NCBI RefSeq assembly: GCF_001043005.1
Contig: NZ_JYKZ01000013.1
Span: 62,001 to 126,000 of the forward strand
Direction: 5' to 3'
DNA: 64,000 bases
Origin: Pseudomonas psychrophila
GTDB taxonomy: Bacteria; Pseudomonadota; Gammaproteobacteria; Pseudomonadales; Pseudomonadaceae
Positions 26,515 through 35,760 of the stretch are shown piece by piece; position 1 is the first letter of the stretch, and each line of letters starts with the position of its first letter. The position numbers and the translations under genes are program-made. The notes beneath the pieces were generated by a model. That model ran no database searches and was not told where the DNA came from. It worked only from the letters and a program-made list of their open reading frames with translations.

Positions 26515-27569
26515 GCCACCCATCTGAGCAGACAAAAAAAGCCAGCAGCCCGTGGCAGCAAGCCGGACGGCTGGCTTTTTTGGGCCTGTACGCGGTTACG
26601 ATTTTCGCCGCTGTGGCGTGGGGGGGTTCTAACGTGCGCCAGATCGATCCGCAAAACCGCGCTGTGGTGTTACGCCTGGGCGCGCTGGACCGTATTCAAA
26701 ATGCCGGTTTGCTGTTGGCGTGGCCAAGGCCTTTCGAGCAAGTAGTGATCGTTCCTGCTGCAGACCGTGTGAGTGAACGCCGGGTACAAAACCTCCTGCG
26801 TTCTGATGCTGCGCTGCAGGCAGACCGGGTGGCTACGTTTGCTACGCCGATCAACGATGCGTTAGCCGGCTCCGGGTATTTGCTGACCGGCGATGCGGGT
26901 GTGGTGCAACTGGATGTGCGGGTGTTTTACAACGTCACCGAACCCTACGCGTTTGTGCTGCAAGGTGAACACGTCCTGCCAGCGCTGGATCGATTGGTGA
27001 CCCGTAGCGCGGTGGCCCTGACGGCTGCTCGCGACCTGGACACCATTCTGGTGGCACGTCCCGAACTGATCGGCAGTGACAGCCAGGCGGCGGAACGCCG
27101 CGAGCGTTTGCGCGGTGATTTGGTGCAGGGCATCAATCAGCAACTTGCAGCCCTGAGTGCGACAGGCCAGAGCCTGGGCCTGGACGTTGTGCGCGTTGAT
27201 GTGCAATCCAGTTTGCCGGGGCCTGCAGTGAATGCCTTCAACGCGGTACTGACGGCCAGTCAGCACGCCGAACAAGCGGTGGCAACAGCCCGTAATGAAG
27301 CTGCCAAAGTTACCCAGTCCGCCACGCAACAAGCTGACCGCAGTGTCGAGCAGGCCCAGGCTCAGGCCAGTGAACGTTTGGCCCGCGCTCAGGCGGACAC
27401 ATCCACCATCATCAATTTGGCCAAGGTGCAGCGGGCCGGTAATGACCCGGGCTTGATGCTACGTCTGTACCGCGAACGCATGCCGCACATTTTGGGGCAG
27501 GCCGGTTCTGTCACCAGCGTTGACCCTAATGATGATTCCCGCCTGATTATTCAGGGAGCCGAACAATGA
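26511..27569 (+). CDS. third SPFH-domain protein (HflK/HflC-like)
   Basis: This 352-residue protein has one N-terminal membrane helix (GRLAFLGLYAVTIFAAVAW) and an SPFH domain starting VRQIDPQNRAVVLRLGALDR. A helical Gln/Ala-rich coiled coil follows, around residues 245-305. It differs from the second gene by lacking the His tail. It overlaps the genes on both sides by 4 bp, so expression of the three is tightly coupled. A hetero-oligomeric SPFH assembly like HflKC is a reasonable inference. Confidence 0.83.
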   Translation: MSHPSEQTKKASSPWQQAGRLAFLGLYAVTIFAAVAWGGSNVRQIDPQNRAVVLRLGALDRIQNAGLLLAWPRPFEQVVIVPAADRVSERRVQNLLRSDAALQADRVATFATPINDALAGSGYLLTGDAGVVQLDVRVFYNVTEPYAFVLQGEHVLPALDRLVTRSAVALTAARDLDTILVARPELIGSDSQAAERRERLRGDLVQGINQQLAALSATGQSLGLDVVRVDVQSSLPGPAVNAFNAVLTASQHAEQAVATARNEAAKVTQSATQQADRSVEQAQAQASERLARAQADTSTIINLAKVQRAGNDPGLMLRLYRERMPHILGQAGSVTSVDPNDDSRLIIQGAEQ

Positions 27570-29482
27570 GCACGTCCGCGACACAACCTGCCGTCAGCCT
27601 GCTGTCCGGCGCCGAGCAACGCAGCGCAGCGCGCCAATTGACCCTGGCCATGCTGGCGCTGGGCTTGTTGGGTTTGGGGTTGGTATGGCGCTGGTTGCTG
27701 CCGACACAAATTGGCGTCAGTCATTTACTGCTTGGTGTCGCGTCACTACTGGTGGCTATACCGGTGATGCGTTCGGCCTGGTACAGCCTGCGTTATCCAA
27801 GCCTGCACGGGATCACTGACCAGTTGATTGCTTTGGCCATGCTCGGAGCCTGGGCTACGGGAGATTTACTGACGGCGGCCCTGTTGCCGATCATCATGAT
27901 TTTTGGCCACGTACTTGAAGAGCGCAGTGTGATCGGCTCACAGGAAGCGATCCACGCATTGGGCAAACTGACCCGCAGTCAGGCGCGTTTATTTCAGGCG
28001 GACGGCAGTTTGCTGGAAGTCGACAACGCCACCCTCAAGAGCGGTGATGAGGTGGAGGTGCGCGCCGGTGACCGAGTGCCCGCCGATGGTGTGGTGCTGA
28101 CGGGGCAGGCCAGTCTCGACACCGCCTCGATTACCGGGGAGTCGGTGCCGCTTGAGGTCAGTAGTGGCATGCCGATCTTTGGTGGTGCGATCAACCTGGA
28201 TGGCTTGCTGCGTGTTCAAGTCACGCGTACTGGCGAGGAGTCGACGCTGGGCAAGGTCATCGCCCTGATGCAAAACGCCGAGCGCGCCAAGCCACCGATT
28301 ACCCGATTGCTTGAGCGCTATGCCGGTGGCTACATGGTGTTGGTATTGATGATTGCAGCCGTGACCTGGTTCACCACCAACGACGCTCAGGCGATGCTCG
28401 CAGTGTTGGTAGCAGCATGCCCTTGTGCATTGGTGTTGTCGGCACCCGCCACGGCGATTGCCGGAATTGCCGTCGCTGCGCGTCACGGCATTCTGATCCG
28501 CAGCTCGGCATTTCTCGAAGAGTTGGCGGACCTCACTTCGTTGGTGGTGGATAAAACCGGAACCCTGACGTACGGCACCCTGCGCTTGCTGGCTATTGAG
28601 ACCGACGTCGCCGAGCAACAACCGCTGTTGCAACTGGCCGCCAGTTTGGGTGCAGCCAGCAGCCACCCGGTGAGCCGGGCCTTGGCCGCAGTGGTGAGTC
28701 ACGAGCAGATGCTCACTCTGAATGACGTTCGCGAGCGTCAAGGGTTGGGCGTCGTGGCGACCACCGAGCGGGGTGAAGCCGCTTTGGGCCGCCCTGAGTT
28801 ATTAAGCCAGTTGGGTATCTGCACGACCTCCGTGCCGGAGCACGACGGGCCCATTGCCGGGCTATCGCTCAATGGCAACTTTCTGGGTTGGTTGCTGCTG
28901 GCGGACAGCATCAAACCTGAAGCCCGGCAGGCGTTGAGCGAACTGCGCGAGCTTGGGCTTGGGCGTCAGGTGTTGCTGACCGGTGATCGCCAGAGCGTGG
29001 CTGAGCAGTTGGCACATACCGTCGGTATCAGCGAAGTTCAGGCGCAGGCACTTCCCGAAGACAAACTTGATCGCGTTTTAAGTGAAATCGACAACGGTTT
29101 TCGGCCCATGGTGGTAGGTGATGGCATCAACGATTCGCTGGCGCTCAAGGCCGGTGTGGTCGGGGTTGCCATGGGCGCAGGCGGGGCGGATATCGCGCTG
29201 GCGTCATCGGACATCGTGTTGATAGGGAGTGACTTGCGGCGGCTGGGAACCTGCGTGCGCCTGAGTCGCGAGTGTCGTCATACGTTGCAGGTCAACGTGA
29301 TCATCGGTTTGGGCTGGACCCTGGCCATCGTGGCTGGCGCGGCGTTTGGCTGGCTGGGTGCGGCCGGCGCAATGATTGCTGCCGTGTTGCATAACCTCAG
29401 CACGTTACTGGTATTGGGTAATGCAGGGCGTTTGTTGAGGTTTCATGAGCCTTTGGTGGCGCTTAAGCCTCCCGGGGCATGA
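27566..29482 (+). CDS. P1B-type heavy-metal-transporting P-type ATPase without N-terminal metal-binding domain
   Basis: This is a metal cation pump of 638 residues. The phosphorylation motif D329KTGT, actuator TGES (190-193), SHP loop (H367-P368), hinge GDGIND (518-523) and transmembrane C285-P-C287 motif are all intact. There is no HMA or CxxC domain at the N-terminus, which is only about 22 residues before the first helix. The last helix has HNLST (609-613) where Zn/Cd pumps of the ZntA type carry Asp in ADTG, so ion specificity cannot be read directly. It is the last gene of the SPFH operon (4-bp overlap), which suggests the SPFH proteins act with the pump. Confidence 0.88.
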   Translation: MSTSATQPAVSLLSGAEQRSAARQLTLAMLALGLLGLGLVWRWLLPTQIGVSHLLLGVASLLVAIPVMRSAWYSLRYPSLHGITDQLIALAMLGAWATGDLLTAALLPIIMIFGHVLEERSVIGSQEAIHALGKLTRSQARLFQADGSLLEVDNATLKSGDEVEVRAGDRVPADGVVLTGQASLDTASITGESVPLEVSSGMPIFGGAINLDGLLRVQVTRTGEESTLGKVIALMQNAERAKPPITRLLERYAGGYMVLVLMIAAVTWFTTNDAQAMLAVLVAACPCALVLSAPATAIAGIAVAARHGILIRSSAFLEELADLTSLVVDKTGTLTYGTLRLLAIETDVAEQQPLLQLAASLGAASSHPVSRALAAVVSHEQMLTLNDVRERQGLGVVATTERGEAALGRPELLSQLGICTTSVPEHDGPIAGLSLNGNFLGWLLLADSIKPEARQALSELRELGLGRQVLLTGDRQSVAEQLAHTVGISEVQAQALPEDKLDRVLSEIDNGFRPMVVGDGINDSLALKAGVVGVAMGAGGADIALASSDIVLIGSDLRRLGTCVRLSRECRHTLQVNVIIGLGWTLAIVAGAAFGWLGAAGAMIAAVLHNLSTLLVLGNAGRLLRFHEPLVALKPPGA

Positions 29483-29544
29483 TTTAGATAAGGGGGCTGT
29501 ACCCGCTCTAGTGCACACCTCTGGTCCATGAAACTGACAGCGTA

Positions 29545-29567
29545 CGTTATTCGTCTAACCTATAGTT
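29545..29567 (+). promoter_or_regulatory. probable RpoS-dependent promoter of cfa
   Basis: CTATAGTT (29560-29567) is close to the sigma-S extended -10 CTATACTT and lies about 30 bp before the cfa ATG. No good -35 is present, as is common for RpoS promoters. The P. putida cfaB gene is known to be RpoS-dependent. Confidence 0.5.
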
Positions 29568-29596
29568 TTGATATCTGAACTGAAGGAGGAACACAG

Positions 29597-30781
29597 ATGC
29601 TCGCGCAACTTCCGCCGGCCTTACAGAAACTTCAACTTCCATTACGGCTAAGGCTGTGGGACGGTCACGAGTTCAATTTTGGCCCGACACCCAGCGTCAC
29701 GATTGTGGTCAAGGACCCAACCCTGGTGGCTCAATTTACCCATCCCAGTCTGGACCTTCTGGGCAGTGCTTTTGTTGAGGGTCGGCTTGAACTGGAAGGC
29801 TCTATCAGCGAAGCCATTCGCGTGTGCGATGAATTGAGTCAGGCATTGTTGGACGATGAGGACGACACTCCACCGCCTCGCGTTCATCACGACAAAGCCA
29901 CGGATGCCGAGTCCATTTCGTATCACTACGATCTCTCCAACGACTTCTACCAGTTGTGGCTCGACCGCGACATGGCCTATTCCTGTGGGTATTTCGAAAC
30001 CGGGGAAGAGAGCCTGGATGAAGCACAGCAAGCCAAGTTCCGCCTGCTATGTCGCAAGCTGCGGCTCAAACCCGGCGAATATTTATTGGATGTTGGTTGT
30101 GGGTGGGGCGGGCTGGCGCGTTTTGCCGCGAGGGAGTACGGGGTCAAGGTATTCGGAATCACCCTGAGCAAAGAGCAACTCACATTGGCTCGCGAGCGGG
30201 TTAACGCCGAAGGCTTGCAGGACAAGGTTGATCTGCAACTGCTGGACTATCGGGATCTGCCCCAAGATGGGCGGTTCGATAAAATTGTCAGCGTTGGGAT
30301 GTTCGAACACGTGGGGCACGCCAACCTTCGCGAGTATTGCGAGATTCTGTCCAAGGCCGTGCGTGAGGGCGGACTGGTGATGAATCACGGGATTACCTCC
30401 AAGCACACCGATGGTCGTCAGGTAGGACGGGGAGCAGGAGATTTCATCGACCGTTATGTGTTCCCCAACGGGGAGTTGCCGCATCTGTCGATGATGACTG
30501 CCGAGATCAGCGAGGCGGGACTGGAAGTGGTGGATGTCGAAAGTTTGCGCCTGCATTACGCGCGCACACTGGAGCACTGGAGCCAGCGTCTCGAGCAAAA
30601 CCTTGAGGCTGCAGCCAAACAAGTACCGGAACAAGCGCTGCGTATTTGGCGGCTGTATCTGGCTGGGTGTGCCTATGCCTTTGCTCATGGGTGGATCAAC
30701 ATCGACCAGATTCTGGCGACCAAGCCACATGCCGATGGCTCGCTGGAGCTGCCACCGACCCGAGCGGATATTTATCGCTGA
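29597..30781 (+). CDS. cfa: cyclopropane-fatty-acyl-phospholipid synthase
   Basis: The enzyme adds a methylene group from SAM to cis double bonds of membrane phospholipid acyl chains, a stationary-phase and stress adaptation. The 394-residue protein has the SAM motif LLDVGCGWGGLARFAA, the conserved SYHYDLSNDFYQLWLD and MAYSCGYF. A strong AAGGAGGA ribosome-binding site precedes ATG 29597. It is convergent with cardiolipin synthase, another membrane-lipid gene, and the pair share a terminator. Confidence 0.94.
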   Translation: MLAQLPPALQKLQLPLRLRLWDGHEFNFGPTPSVTIVVKDPTLVAQFTHPSLDLLGSAFVEGRLELEGSISEAIRVCDELSQALLDDEDDTPPPRVHHDKATDAESISYHYDLSNDFYQLWLDRDMAYSCGYFETGEESLDEAQQAKFRLLCRKLRLKPGEYLLDVGCGWGGLARFAAREYGVKVFGITLSKEQLTLARERVNAEGLQDKVDLQLLDYRDLPQDGRFDKIVSVGMFEHVGHANLREYCEILSKAVREGGLVMNHGITSKHTDGRQVGRGAGDFIDRYVFPNGELPHLSMMTAEISEAGLEVVDVESLRLHYARTLEHWSQRLEQNLEAAAKQVPEQALRIWRLYLAGCAYAFAHGWINIDQILATKPHADGSLELPPTRADIYR

Positions 30782-30801
30782 CAGCTTTTTACAAAGTAGA
30801 G

Positions 30802-30855
30802 AAAAGGCCGTGACGTCAACAGACCACCCTGGACTGGAGCGTCACGGCCTTTTTT
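30802..30855. terminator. bidirectional terminator between cfa and cls
   Basis: AAAAGGCCGTGACG (30802-30815) and CGTCACGGCCTTTTTT (30840-30855) form a long inverted repeat with A- and T-tracts on the two sides. It ends at the cls stop codon and can serve both convergent genes. Confidence 0.85.
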
Positions 30856-32293
30856 ATAGAACAGGCGAAACCAGGCGGGCGATTCGCATGCCCAGTTGCT
30901 GCAATCGATGTGTGGCCTTGATATCCGCTTCAGTGATTTCGCGGGCCAGCGCGAAGTCATCGAGCAGCATATGCTCGACCTCTCTGGCGAACGCTTCGTC
31001 GACCGTAAGCAGCATCACTTCAAAGTTGAGACGGAACGAACGGTTGTCCATATTGGCACTGCCAATGGCGCTGATTTCGTCATCCACCAACACCACTTTT
31101 TGATGCACAAAACCGGGTTGATAACGGAAGATCCGCACGCCTGCGTGAACCGCTTCGAAGGCGTAAAGGCTGGATGCTGCATACACAATTTTATGGTCCG
31201 GGCGCGAAGGTATCAGGATCCGTACATCGACACCCCGCAGTACGGCGAGCCTCAAGGCTGAGAACACCGCCTCATCGGGAACAAAGTAGGGGGTCGTAAT
31301 CCACACCCTGTGATTGGCGGCATGGATGGCTTCCACGAAAAACAACGAACAGGTCTCGTACGGATCTGCAGGACCGCTGGCCAGAAACTGGCAGAGTACG
31401 CCACCGTCCGGATAGCTTTGAGGCAGGATCAGGGGGGGCAGTTTGCGCGCAGCCCAGAACCAGTCTTCCGCAAAGGACTCCTGCAGGCAGGCCACCACCG
31501 GTCCGGTGACCTCGACATGGGTATCGCGCCATGGAGACAACGGTGGCTTCGCCCCAAGGTATTCATCCCCTACGTTGTGCCCTCCAACAAAGCCCCGCAC
31601 CCCGTCTACAACGACCACTTTTCGGTGGTTGCGAAAGTTCACCTGGAAGCGACTGATCCAACCGCCATGTGTGGCAAATGCATACGATTGAACACCGCCT
31701 GCGCGCAAAGACTCGGCATAACTGTTGGGCAGGGCATGACTGCCGATACTGTCATAGAGCAGATGCACCGCGACCCCTTGAGCTGCTTTTTCCAGGAGCA
31801 GTGCATGCAGCTTCATCCCCAACACATCGTCGTGAACGATGAAGAACTGGACCAGCACGACTTCTTTTGCTGCGCGGATGGCTTCAAAAATAGCGTCGAA
31901 TGTAGCTGTGCCGTTGATTAACAAACGCACGTTGTTGTTTGCCAGGCAGGGCATGCGCCCCAACCTGGGCATCGCCCGTAACGAGGCATAAGCTTTTGAG
32001 TTGCGTGCAGCGAGTGCTTCTTCAACCCAAGGTCGCCAGCTCAGGTGAGTGATGGCTTCGCGCATCTCCTGATTGGCATCACGCCGGGCGCGAATGTAAT
32101 CGTCAAACGTACTGCGCCCAAAAATCAGATACGGAATGAGTGTGAAGTATGGAATGAAGAACAATGACATGGCCCAGGCAATCGAGCCTTGGGCCGTCCT
32201 GACGGTTAAGACCGCATGTACGGCAGCAATCAAGCCTAAGCTGTGGATTAATAAAATCAGATAACCAAATACGTGCGGGCCTAGATAATCCAT
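30854..32293 (-). CDS. cls: cardiolipin synthase (phospholipase D superfamily)
   Basis: The enzyme condenses two phosphatidylglycerols into cardiolipin at the inner membrane. The 479-residue protein has two N-terminal membrane helices (residues about 8-28 and 38-58). Two complete HKD motifs follow: H223-x-K225-x4-D230 and H397-x-K399-x4-D404. The length matches ClsA. Confidence 0.94.
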   Translation of the reverse strand: MDYLGPHVFGYLILLIHSLGLIAAVHAVLTVRTAQGSIAWAMSLFFIPYFTLIPYLIFGRSTFDDYIRARRDANQEMREAITHLSWRPWVEEALAARNSKAYASLRAMPRLGRMPCLANNNVRLLINGTATFDAIFEAIRAAKEVVLVQFFIVHDDVLGMKLHALLLEKAAQGVAVHLLYDSIGSHALPNSYAESLRAGGVQSYAFATHGGWISRFQVNFRNHRKVVVVDGVRGFVGGHNVGDEYLGAKPPLSPWRDTHVEVTGPVVACLQESFAEDWFWAARKLPPLILPQSYPDGGVLCQFLASGPADPYETCSLFFVEAIHAANHRVWITTPYFVPDEAVFSALRLAVLRGVDVRILIPSRPDHKIVYAASSLYAFEAVHAGVRIFRYQPGFVHQKVVLVDDEISAIGSANMDNRSFRLNFEVMLLTVDEAFAREVEHMLLDDFALAREITEADIKATHRLQQLGMRIARLVSPVL

Positions 32294-32431
32294 GCGTATC
32301 CTTGCTCCTCAATGTTCAATGCAAATGACAGACTGACCACGTTCTGTTGTGAATGTCCCTGTTTAGGGTGTTGGTTGCAACACTCGCCCTTTTTCGACGT
32401 CTAACGCTGACAATTGCGTAGGAGTTATTTG

Positions 32432-32950
32432 ATGAATGTTCGTCTGCTTGGGTTGTTCATGGCCTGTGGTTTGTCGATCCCGGTGGCTCAGGCCCAAATG
32501 CTGCAGCCTGGGCTTTGGGAGCTCAGCTCCAGCAATATGCAGGTAGACGGCCAACAATTACCTGAACTGCAGGTAATGTTAGGCCAATTACAGAATATGC
32601 TGACCCCGGAACAAAAAGCCCAACTGGAGAGCCAGGGGCTAACCATGGCGGGTAAAGGTGTTCGTGTCTGCCTCACCCCTGATCAAGTGAAAACAGATGA
32701 CATCCCGCTGACGGATCCCAAGTCGGGATGTAATCAGCAGATCACTGAGCGTAGTGGAAATCAGTGGAAGTTTCGCTTTAGTTGTCCAAAAGCCCAGGGC
32801 GCAGGTGTGGCAACTTTTGCCAGTGATCGTGAGTTCACCACCCAAGTTAATGGCACCTTTAACGCGACCGGGATTCAGCAGAAGGGCAGCATGGATACCC
32901 GTGCTGTCTGGTTGGGTCAAAACTGTGGAACAGTCAAACCGCGCACTTGA
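32432..32950 (+). CDS. DUF3617 family exported protein
   Basis: This 172-residue protein has a signal peptide (LLGLFMACGLSIPVAQA). The mature part begins QMLQPGLWELSSSNMQ, the typical start of DUF3617, and has three later cysteines. ATG 32432 was chosen because AGGAG lies seven bases upstream. Its stop codon is immediately followed by the stop of the convergent gamma-carbonic anhydrase gene. Function unknown. Confidence 0.85.
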   Translation: MNVRLLGLFMACGLSIPVAQAQMLQPGLWELSSSNMQVDGQQLPELQVMLGQLQNMLTPEQKAQLESQGLTMAGKGVRVCLTPDQVKTDDIPLTDPKSGCNQQITERSGNQWKFRFSCPKAQGAGVATFASDREFTTQVNGTFNATGIQQKGSMDTRAVWLGQNCGTVKPRT

Positions 32951-33511
32951 TTAGAACTCGTTTTGCAGCGCTTTATAGCCGCGCACCAGATCGACATTGG
33001 TGCGGGCTACATCTTCTGAAAACTCCGATGCACTGACACTGACCGGGGCAAATTGGCTCAGGTCAGTGTTTGGCCCGATACGGGTCGTGGACGGTACGTA
33101 AAAATTATCCGGCAGGTCGCGGCCATCGACGACCGAGTTATGCCGTACCACACACCCGTCCCCCAACTCGCAATTGAACAGCACACTGTTGAAACCGATA
33201 AACACTCGATCACCTACACGGCAGGGGCCGTGAACGATGGAGCGGTGTGCTATCGAAGTGCTCTCACCAATAGTGACTGCCGCACCGGACTTCGAATGAA
33301 TCACCACCCCGTCCTGGATATTGGAATTGGCACCGATAGTGATCGCAAGCATGCCACCCTGACTGTCCACCTCGTCGGCGCGTATCACGGCATATGGCCC
33401 GACAAATACGTTTTCGCCAATGACTACCTTGCCGCAAATAATCGCGGTTCTATCGACGTACGCTGACTCAGCAATCTGGGGTAAATCACCGGACGGGTTC
33501 TTGCGGATCAT
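32951..33511 (-). CDS. gamma-carbonic anhydrase-like hexapeptide-repeat protein
   Basis: This 186-residue left-handed beta-helix protein resembles gamma-class carbonic anhydrases. Candidate metal ligands are the histidines in DGVVIHSKSG and IAHRSIVHGPC. It is directly downstream of, and overlaps by 4 bp, folE2. In P. aeruginosa the equivalent gene also lies with folE2 and zigA. Catalytic activity is not assured. Confidence 0.85.
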   Translation of the reverse strand: MIRKNPSGDLPQIAESAYVDRTAIICGKVVIGENVFVGPYAVIRADEVDSQGGMLAITIGANSNIQDGVVIHSKSGAAVTIGESTSIAHRSIVHGPCRVGDRVFIGFNSVLFNCELGDGCVVRHNSVVDGRDLPDNFYVPSTTRIGPNTDLSQFAPVSVSASEFSEDVARTNVDLVRGYKALQNEF

Positions 33512-34404
33512 CGTGTTCTCCAGTTCCAGTGACTCTCGGCCACGGCATCATGGCTATGCAAACTTTCGGCGTGTACCACTTTTAAGTTGAAGCCTTTAAC
33601 GCCTGGGACAACCTTTAAAGCGACATTCAGTCGGCGTGCTGCATCCTCACAGAACATCAGGTTTTGACCATTTGCTAACGCGAAGGCTTGTTCATCCGCA
33701 CGCTTCACTGCCGTTTGTACGGCGGTACCCAATGCGCCTTCTGCTTCATCGATAAGCATGTTGATCGGGAAATGCTGCAGTTCAGTGCTGAGGAGAGTCT
33801 GCAAATAGGCGGTGCTGCGCTGGCTATGGGGTGTTGCAACAATGCCCTGCGCACTGCCAAGCCAGGTTAAAACTTCGGCGTGTTGGAGTGGTTTGTTGGC
33901 GAAGTCATTGACGAATTGTTGCTGGATTAACTGCCTGGCCAATGCCGCTGAGCACGGGCAAGTCGATGAGTAATCCACCTCAATTTTTAGTTCCACGTGG
34001 AACATTCCGTTTTTCAGAGACGCATCGATACTCACTGGGTAACTCTTCCAACCACTCAAAGGGCTGACTAAAGCGGGGCGTTTAAGCAGTACGTGGGTGT
34101 GAATTCGCAGGTAGGCGCAGATCGATAAATCGTCATGGCTATCGAGAAATTGCTGCAAAACTTTTTTAAAAACGAGAGGGTTCAGGTCCTGCGACTCGAG
34201 TACTTTTAGCGCTAAATAAAGTCGCGACATATGAATCCCACGGGCTTCACCGTCATCCAGGCTCACACCTGCATCGGCTGTTGCGGTGAGTCTCTGACCG
34301 TCAATCACAACAGGCAGCGCAATACCGCACATTCCAACCCATTCTAGTGGGACAGCTTGTCGGGCGTTTTGTGACGCAATGTCGGGAAGGGTGAGGGCAT
34401 TCAT
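33508..34404 (-). CDS. folE2: zinc-independent GTP cyclohydrolase FolE2
   Basis: This type IB GTP cyclohydrolase makes dihydroneopterin triphosphate for folate. Unlike zinc-dependent FolE, it can work when zinc is scarce. The 298-residue product from ATG 34404 (MNALTLPDIASQ, GGAAG-like site upstream) has the family's CPCSAALARQLIQQ metal-ligand region. An in-frame start at 34449 is possible. The gene is divergent from the zigA-like GTPase across a Zur-box-like site. It contains a parS-like sequence at 33989-34004. Confidence 0.92.
   Translation of the reverse strand: MNALTLPDIASQNARQAVPLEWVGMCGIALPVVIDGQRLTATADAGVSLDDGEARGIHMSRLYLALKVLESQDLNPLVFKKVLQQFLDSHDDLSICAYLRIHTHVLLKRPALVSPLSGWKSYPVSIDASLKNGMFHVELKIEVDYSSTCPCSAALARQLIQQQFVNDFANKPLQHAEVLTWLGSAQGIVATPHSQRSTAYLQTLLSTELQHFPINMLIDEAEGALGTAVQTAVKRADEQAFALANGQNLMFCEDAARRLNVALKVVPGVKGFNLKVVHAESLHSHDAVAESHWNWRTR
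33989..34004. other. parS-like centromere site within folE2
   Basis: AGTTCCACGTGGAACA differs from the Pseudomonas parS palindrome TGTTCCACGTGGAACA at the first base only. It is the best match I found in the window. It lies about 27 kb from parB and 30 kb from the oriC-like region, within the distance at which pseudomonad parS sites cluster. Confidence 0.75.
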
Positions 34405-34466
34405 AGGGGCTTCCATCGAGGGAGTGGGTGTTTTGTTACTTAATAACAATTTTAATACTTTGTATT

Positions 34467-34479
34467 GTTATAATGTATC
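34467..34479. promoter_or_regulatory. Zur-box-like operator between folE2 and zigA
   Basis: GTTATAATGTATC matches 11 of 13 positions of the gammaproteobacterial Zur core GTTATAATATAAC. It lies between two divergent genes that belong to zinc-starvation regulons in Pseudomonas, so Zur repression of both is likely. Confidence 0.65.
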
Positions 34480-34551
34480 ACTATCGACGATCGAAAATGA
34501 TCGAGCCAACAAGCGGGCGCTTTGACCTGCCAATCCTGATGAGGAACTCCC

Positions 34552-35760
34552 ATGCCTAAACGTCTGCCGGTGACAGTGCTGTCCGGATTTCTCGGAGCAG
34601 GAAAAAGCACCCTGCTAAATTATATTTTGCGTAACCGCGACAACTTGCGCGTGGCGGTGATCGTTAACGACATGAGCGAAATAAATATTGATGGCGGAGC
34701 CGTTCAGCGCGACGTGACCTTGAATCGTGCTGAAGAAAAACTCGTCGAAATGAGCAATGGCTGCATCTGCTGCACCCTGCGGGAAGACTTGCTGGAGGAG
34801 GTCAGTGCATTGGCAAAGGACGGACGATTTGATTATTTATTGATCGAATCGACGGGTATTTCAGAGCCTCTGCCAGTGGCCGAAACCTTTACTTTCCGTG
34901 ACGAAACGGGCCAAAGCCTGGCTGATGTTGCCCGTCTGGACACCATGGTCACGGTGGTGGACGGCCTTAGTTTCTTGCAGGATTTTCAAGCCGCAGAGAG
35001 CCTGGACTCACGGGGCGAAACGCTTGGAGAATCCGACGAACGGTCAATTACTGATTTATTGATTGAGCAAATCGAGTTCGCTGACGTTATTTTGATCAGC
35101 AAAATTGACCTGATCAGTCGTGCCGACAGGCAGGAATTAATCGCCATTTTGCAGCGCCTGAATGCTCAGGCAGAAATCATTCCCATGGTCATGGGTGAAG
35201 TTCCGCTGCATAAAATTCTCGATACCGGACGCTTTGATTTTGAGCGTGCGGCGCAGGCACCCGGCTGGTTGCAAGAATTGCGCGGTGAGCATGTACCTGA
35301 AACCGACGAATATGGCATTGCTTCCAGCGCCTACCGCGCTCGTCGTCCGTTTCATCCCGAGCGTTTTTATAATTTTATCGAGCGTCCCTGGACCAACGGC
35401 AAGCTGCTGCGCTCCAAAGGCTTTTTCTGGCTGGCCAGCAAGTATCAGGAGGCGGGCAGTTGGTCCCAGGCAGGCGGCCTGATGCGCTATGGATTTGCCG
35501 GGCGCTGGTGGCGCTTTGTACCCCGTGACCAATGGCCGCACGATCCGCAAACCCGAGCGGAAATTCTTCAAAAATGGCTGCCAGACACTGCAGATTGCCG
35601 TCAGGAGTTGGTGTTTATAGGCCAGCACATCGATTTCTCCCTTCTCACGCTTGAACTCGACGCCTGCTTGCTCAGCGATGCTGAGATGGCATTGGGGGAA
35701 GCGAGCTGGAAACAACTGAATGATCCGTTTGGTGAATGGCATGAAGAGGTGGCTGCATGA
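34552..35760 (+). CDS. zigA: COG0523 (CobW/ZigA-type) zinc-metallochaperone GTPase
   Basis: This G3E-family GTPase has 402 residues, with Walker A GFLGAGKST (12-20), the zinc-binding C71-I-C73-C74 motif in NGCICCTLRED, and SKID as the base-recognition motif. The C-terminal CobW domain is complete. Induced under zinc starvation, such proteins are thought to deliver scarce zinc to key enzymes. The next gene overlaps its stop. The symbol rests on context with folE2 and the Zur-like box. Confidence 0.85.
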   Translation: MPKRLPVTVLSGFLGAGKSTLLNYILRNRDNLRVAVIVNDMSEINIDGGAVQRDVTLNRAEEKLVEMSNGCICCTLREDLLEEVSALAKDGRFDYLLIESTGISEPLPVAETFTFRDETGQSLADVARLDTMVTVVDGLSFLQDFQAAESLDSRGETLGESDERSITDLLIEQIEFADVILISKIDLISRADRQELIAILQRLNAQAEIIPMVMGEVPLHKILDTGRFDFERAAQAPGWLQELRGEHVPETDEYGIASSAYRARRPFHPERFYNFIERPWTNGKLLRSKGFFWLASKYQEAGSWSQAGGLMRYGFAGRWWRFVPRDQWPHDPQTRAEILQKWLPDTADCRQELVFIGQHIDFSLLTLELDACLLSDAEMALGEASWKQLNDPFGEWHEEVAA

